Shown piece after piece: positions 5,516 through 6,919 of a stretch of 6,919 nucleotides of DNA; within the stretch, counting starts at the first letter, position 1, and the number at the start of each line of letters is the position of its first letter. The notes under the pieces are model-generated. The model worked only from the letters and a program-made list of their open reading frames with translations. It was not told where the DNA came from and searched no databases. The DNA is from Saprospiraceae bacterium. GTDB taxonomy: Bacteria; Bacteroidota; Bacteroidia; Chitinophagales; Saprospiraceae. The stretch lies in contig JAGOIB010000006.1 of assembly GCA_017995875.1 (NCBI GenBank), positions 1 to 6,919 on the forward strand, given 5' to 3'. A program made the position numbers and the translations under genes.

Positions 5516-6103
5516 TTGGCTAAACGATTTCCAAATAATTACCCCCCCTCAAAACAAGACGAAAACAAATTTCAGATCAATGGGGACATCCGTGTTCCAG
5601 ACATTCGTCTCGTAGGTGACAATCTTGAAGATGTTAGTAAAATAGCAGGTAAAACCATCGAGCCAGGTATTTACCCAACCAGACAGGTACGTAACTGGGC
5701 TGAGGATATGGGTCAGGACCTGGTCATGATCTCCCCCAATGCCGACCCACCGGTTTGCCGTATCATTGAATTCAATAAGTTCCTTTACAATAAGCGTAAG
5801 AAGGAAAAAGAAATCAAGGCAAATACCTCAAAGACAGTCATTAAGGAAATCCGTTTTGGCCCGAATACCGATGAGCATGATTTTGAATTCAAAGTCAAAC
5901 ATGCCCAGAAATTCCTTGAAGAGGGCTCCAAAGTCAAATCTTACGTCCATTTCAGAGGCCGAACCATCGTTTTCAAGGAAAGAGGAGAGCTCCTTCTACT
6001 TAAAATGTTGAAGGAATTAGAGGAATATGGCGCTGCCGAGAGCCTTCCAAAAATGGAAGGTCGCCGAATGATCGTTATGATCGCTCCCAAAAAGAAAAAG
6101 TAA
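5516..6103 (+). CDS. infC: Translation initiation factor IF-3, TTG start
   Basis: IF3 binds the 30S subunit, prevents premature 50S joining and checks start codon and initiator tRNA fidelity. The protein is 195 aa. The N-domain is at about 19-90 with the signature SPNADPPVCRIIEFNKFLY (73-91), then a Lys-rich linker helix (92-108) and the C-domain (108-193, with IKEIRFGPNTDEHDF and a KKKK tail). The start is constrained: an in-frame TAA lies at 5510-5512 and no ATG occurs until about residue 65, inside the N-domain, so TTG 5516-5518 (giving MAKRF) is the best start. A non-AUG start on infC fits the known autoregulation by which IF3 disfavours its own rare start codon. Compared with remembered IF3 sequences, about 11 residues (39-49, DVSKIAGKTIE) look inserted before PGIYPTR. 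It is the first gene of infC-rpmI-rplT; thrS, often upstream, is absent here. Confidence 0.95.
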   Translation: MAKRFPNNYPPSKQDENKFQINGDIRVPDIRLVGDNLEDVSKIAGKTIEPGIYPTRQVRNWAEDMGQDLVMISPNADPPVCRIIEFNKFLYNKRKKEKEIKANTSKTVIKEIRFGPNTDEHDFEFKVKHAQKFLEEGSKVKSYVHFRGRTIVFKERGELLLLKMLKELEEYGAAESLPKMEGRRMIVMIAPKKKK

Positions 6104-6127
6104 TGTTCTGCCCCTCCTATAGGTAAT

Positions 6128-6143
6128 TAGCCAATTATGGCTA
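6128..6143 (+). promoter_or_regulatory. Inverted repeat TAGCCA-N4-TGGCTA abutting the rpmI promoter
   Basis: This perfect 6-bp inverted repeat with a 4-nt centre lies 24 nt after the infC stop. Its last two bases are the first two of the -7 box at 6142-6149. On DNA it could be an operator overlapping the promoter; in a readthrough mRNA it would be a small hairpin. No T-run follows, so it is not a terminator. Confidence 0.4.
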
Positions 6144-6149
6144 TATTTG
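6142..6149 (+). promoter_or_regulatory. -7 box of an internal promoter for rpmI-rplT
   Basis: TATATTTG is a perfect TAnnTTTG match, identical to the box before tRNA-Lys, and is followed by CA. A start near 6156 would leave a leader of about 23 nt to the rpmI ATG. The -33 region is not convincing. It would let L35 and L20 be made in excess over IF3. Confidence 0.6.
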
Positions 6150-6178
6150 CAGTCCTTTTGAAAAAAAATCTATAGGAA

Positions 6179-6373
6179 ATGCCAAAGATGAAGACCCATA
6201 GTGGGGCAAAAAAGCGTTTTAGAATTACCGGTTCCGGTAAGGTCAAGCGCTTTCAGGCGAATACTTCCCACCGTATGCGTAACAAGGACAAGAATACCAA
6301 ACTGCGCCTGAGAGGGTCTGCTATGGTAAGTGTGGCCGATGAAGCACGCGTGAAAAGAATGTTGTGCCAATAA
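6179..6373 (+). CDS. rpmI: 50S ribosomal protein L35 (bL35)
   Basis: This small basic large-subunit protein is 64 aa, the normal family length. It opens with the family signature MPKMKTHSGAKKRFR, followed by GSGKVKR and the Arg/Lys-rich central segment ending in KRMLCQ, typical of bL35. The ATG at 6179-6181 gives exactly the conserved N-terminus; only a weak AGGAA sits immediately before it, as expected for a phylum that rarely uses Shine-Dalgarno pairing. It follows infC by 75 nt and precedes rplT by 84 nt, the classic infC-rpmI-rplT order. In other bacteria the operon is controlled by IF3 and by L20 binding to mRNA. Confidence 0.97.
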   Translation: MPKMKTHSGAKKRFRITGSGKVKRFQANTSHRMRNKDKNTKLRLRGSAMVSVADEARVKRMLCQ

Positions 6374-6378
6374 TCAGA

Positions 6379-6413
6379 AAACAGTACTAATTAATTCATA
6401 CCTGTTTGCCAGG
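6379..6413 (+). promoter_or_regulatory. Alternative inverted repeats in the rpmI-rplT spacer
   Basis: AAACAG (6379-6384) can pair with CTGTTT (6402-6407) across 17 nt, while CCTG (6401-6404) can pair with CAGG (6410-6413) in a tight hairpin. The two pairings share bases and exclude each other. A further GCCA/TGGC pair (6408-6411 with 6421-6424) is possible. The 84-nt spacer is long for adjacent ribosomal protein genes. L20 represses its own operon through mRNA binding in E. coli and Bacillus; whether this spacer is such a site is inference. Confidence 0.3.
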
Positions 6414-6457
6414 ACCAAAGTGGCGCTTAGCCCCCTGTCAAACCAAATTGAAAAGTT

Positions 6458-6802
6458 ATGCCTAGATCAGTAAACGCGGTAGCCTCCCGGAAAAGAAGGA
6501 AAAAAGTATTAAAAGCCACAAGAGGTTTTTTCGGCGCCCGTAGCAATGTCTACACCGTAGCAAAAAATGCCCTTGATAAAGCCATGGGCTATGCATACGA
6601 TCACCGTAAACTCAAGAAACGCGCTTTCAGGAGATTATGGATAGCCCGTATCAATGCAGCCGCCAGAATGAATGGCACTACGTATTCAAAATTGATCAAC
6701 AAACTTGACAAAGCCAATATCCAGCTAAATCGTAAGACGTTAGCTGACCTGGCACTCAATCATCCCGATGCATTCAAGGCTGTCTTACAGGCAGCAGGAT
6801 AA
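6458..6802 (+). CDS. rplT: 50S ribosomal protein L20 (bL20)
   Basis: This early-assembly 23S rRNA-binding protein is 114 aa, at the usual length. The extended basic N-terminal tail ([19 protein letters not shown], then [17 protein letters not shown]) leads into the conserved [18 protein letters not shown] segment and the helical C-domain ([23 protein letters not shown], about 77-99). That C-domain is the part that binds rRNA and, in other bacteria, operon mRNA. The ATG at 6458-6460 gives the canonical MPRS start; no Shine-Dalgarno is evident before it. It is the last gene of the infC-rpmI-rplT unit, with a strong terminator 52 nt after its stop. Confidence 0.97.
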   Translation: MPRSVNAVASRKRRKKVLKATRGFFGARSNVYTVAKNALDKAMGYAYDHRKLKKRAFRRLWIARINAAARMNGTTYSKLINKLDKANIQLNRKTLADLALNHPDAFKAVLQAAG

Positions 6803-6854
6803 ATAATAAATTATTCTGGCAAGTCTCTCACCCTTTCTAGAACTGGAATAGTTT

Positions 6855-6900
6855 AAAAACCCGATCAGAAGATTCATCTTAGGATTGGGTTTTTTTATTT
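6855..6900 (+). terminator. Rho-independent terminator of the infC-rpmI-rplT operon
   Basis: The arm AAAAACCCGATC (6855-6866) pairs with GATTGGGTTTTT (6883-6894), with one G-T wobble. After a tandem AG/AG mismatch, an inner AAGA (6869-6872) pairs with TCTT (6877-6880) around a TTCA loop. A T-tract (6890-6896) and a T-rich tail follow. The A-run on the left arm means it could also work on the opposite strand for a gene beyond the window. Confidence 0.9.
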
Positions 6901-6919
6901 CCCATCACACCCCAATCGT

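Noticed and set aside
6116..6176. CTATAGG occurring twice around the rpmI promoter (6117-6123 and 6170-6176)
   Set aside because: A short 7-mer with a palindromic core, only two copies and no further context; too weak to call an operator pair.

Overview
The window looks like a chromosomal, housekeeping stretch from a member of the Bacteroidota. Four things point that way: a secreted DUF2911 protein, a family I associate mainly with this phylum; perfect matches to the Bacteroidota -7 promoter box (TAnnTTTG) in front of four transcription units; a near-absence of Shine-Dalgarno sequences; and proteins whose conserved stretches (STAS, RNase Z, IF3, L35, L20) read like Bacteroidota versions. I cannot place it below phylum. 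Coding density is high and base composition looks even. I see no phage, transposon, CRISPR, toxin-antitoxin or other mobile signature.

Left half, all on the minus strand. In transcription order it holds a single-domain STAS anti-sigma-factor-antagonist-like protein (2436 to 2047), ribonuclease Z (2006 to 1059), tRNA-Lys(TTT) (955 to 883) with its own promoter and a strong intrinsic terminator (841-878), and a secreted DUF2911 protein (773 to the window edge, truncated there). The STAS and rnz genes are 40 nt apart and probably co-transcribed. No terminator is visible between rnz and the tRNA. The tRNA has no encoded CCA, so it is a substrate class for the RNase Z encoded just upstream.

Middle. 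A 385-bp divergent intergenic region (2437-2821) separates the STAS gene from clpC. It has a clear promoter box for the STAS side, a weak one for clpC, and a cluster of short perfect dyads that could be operators.

Right half, all on the plus strand. It holds clpC (the Clp/Hsp100 unfoldase of the ClpCP protease, 845 aa), then infC (IF3), rpmI (L35) and rplT (L20), closed by a strong intrinsic terminator (6855-6900). infC appears to start at TTG directly behind an in-frame stop. This fits the known habit of infC genes to use rare start codons that IF3 discriminates against. The leader and spacer regions of this translation operon hold several inverted repeats and a second promoter box before rpmI, suggesting layered control of IF3, L35 and L20.

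I found no convincing new biological system. The points most worth a second look are the regulatory architecture of the infC-rpmI-rplT leaders, the rnz/tRNA-Lys arrangement, the dyad cluster upstream of clpC, and an apparent insertion of about 11 residues in the N-domain of IF3.
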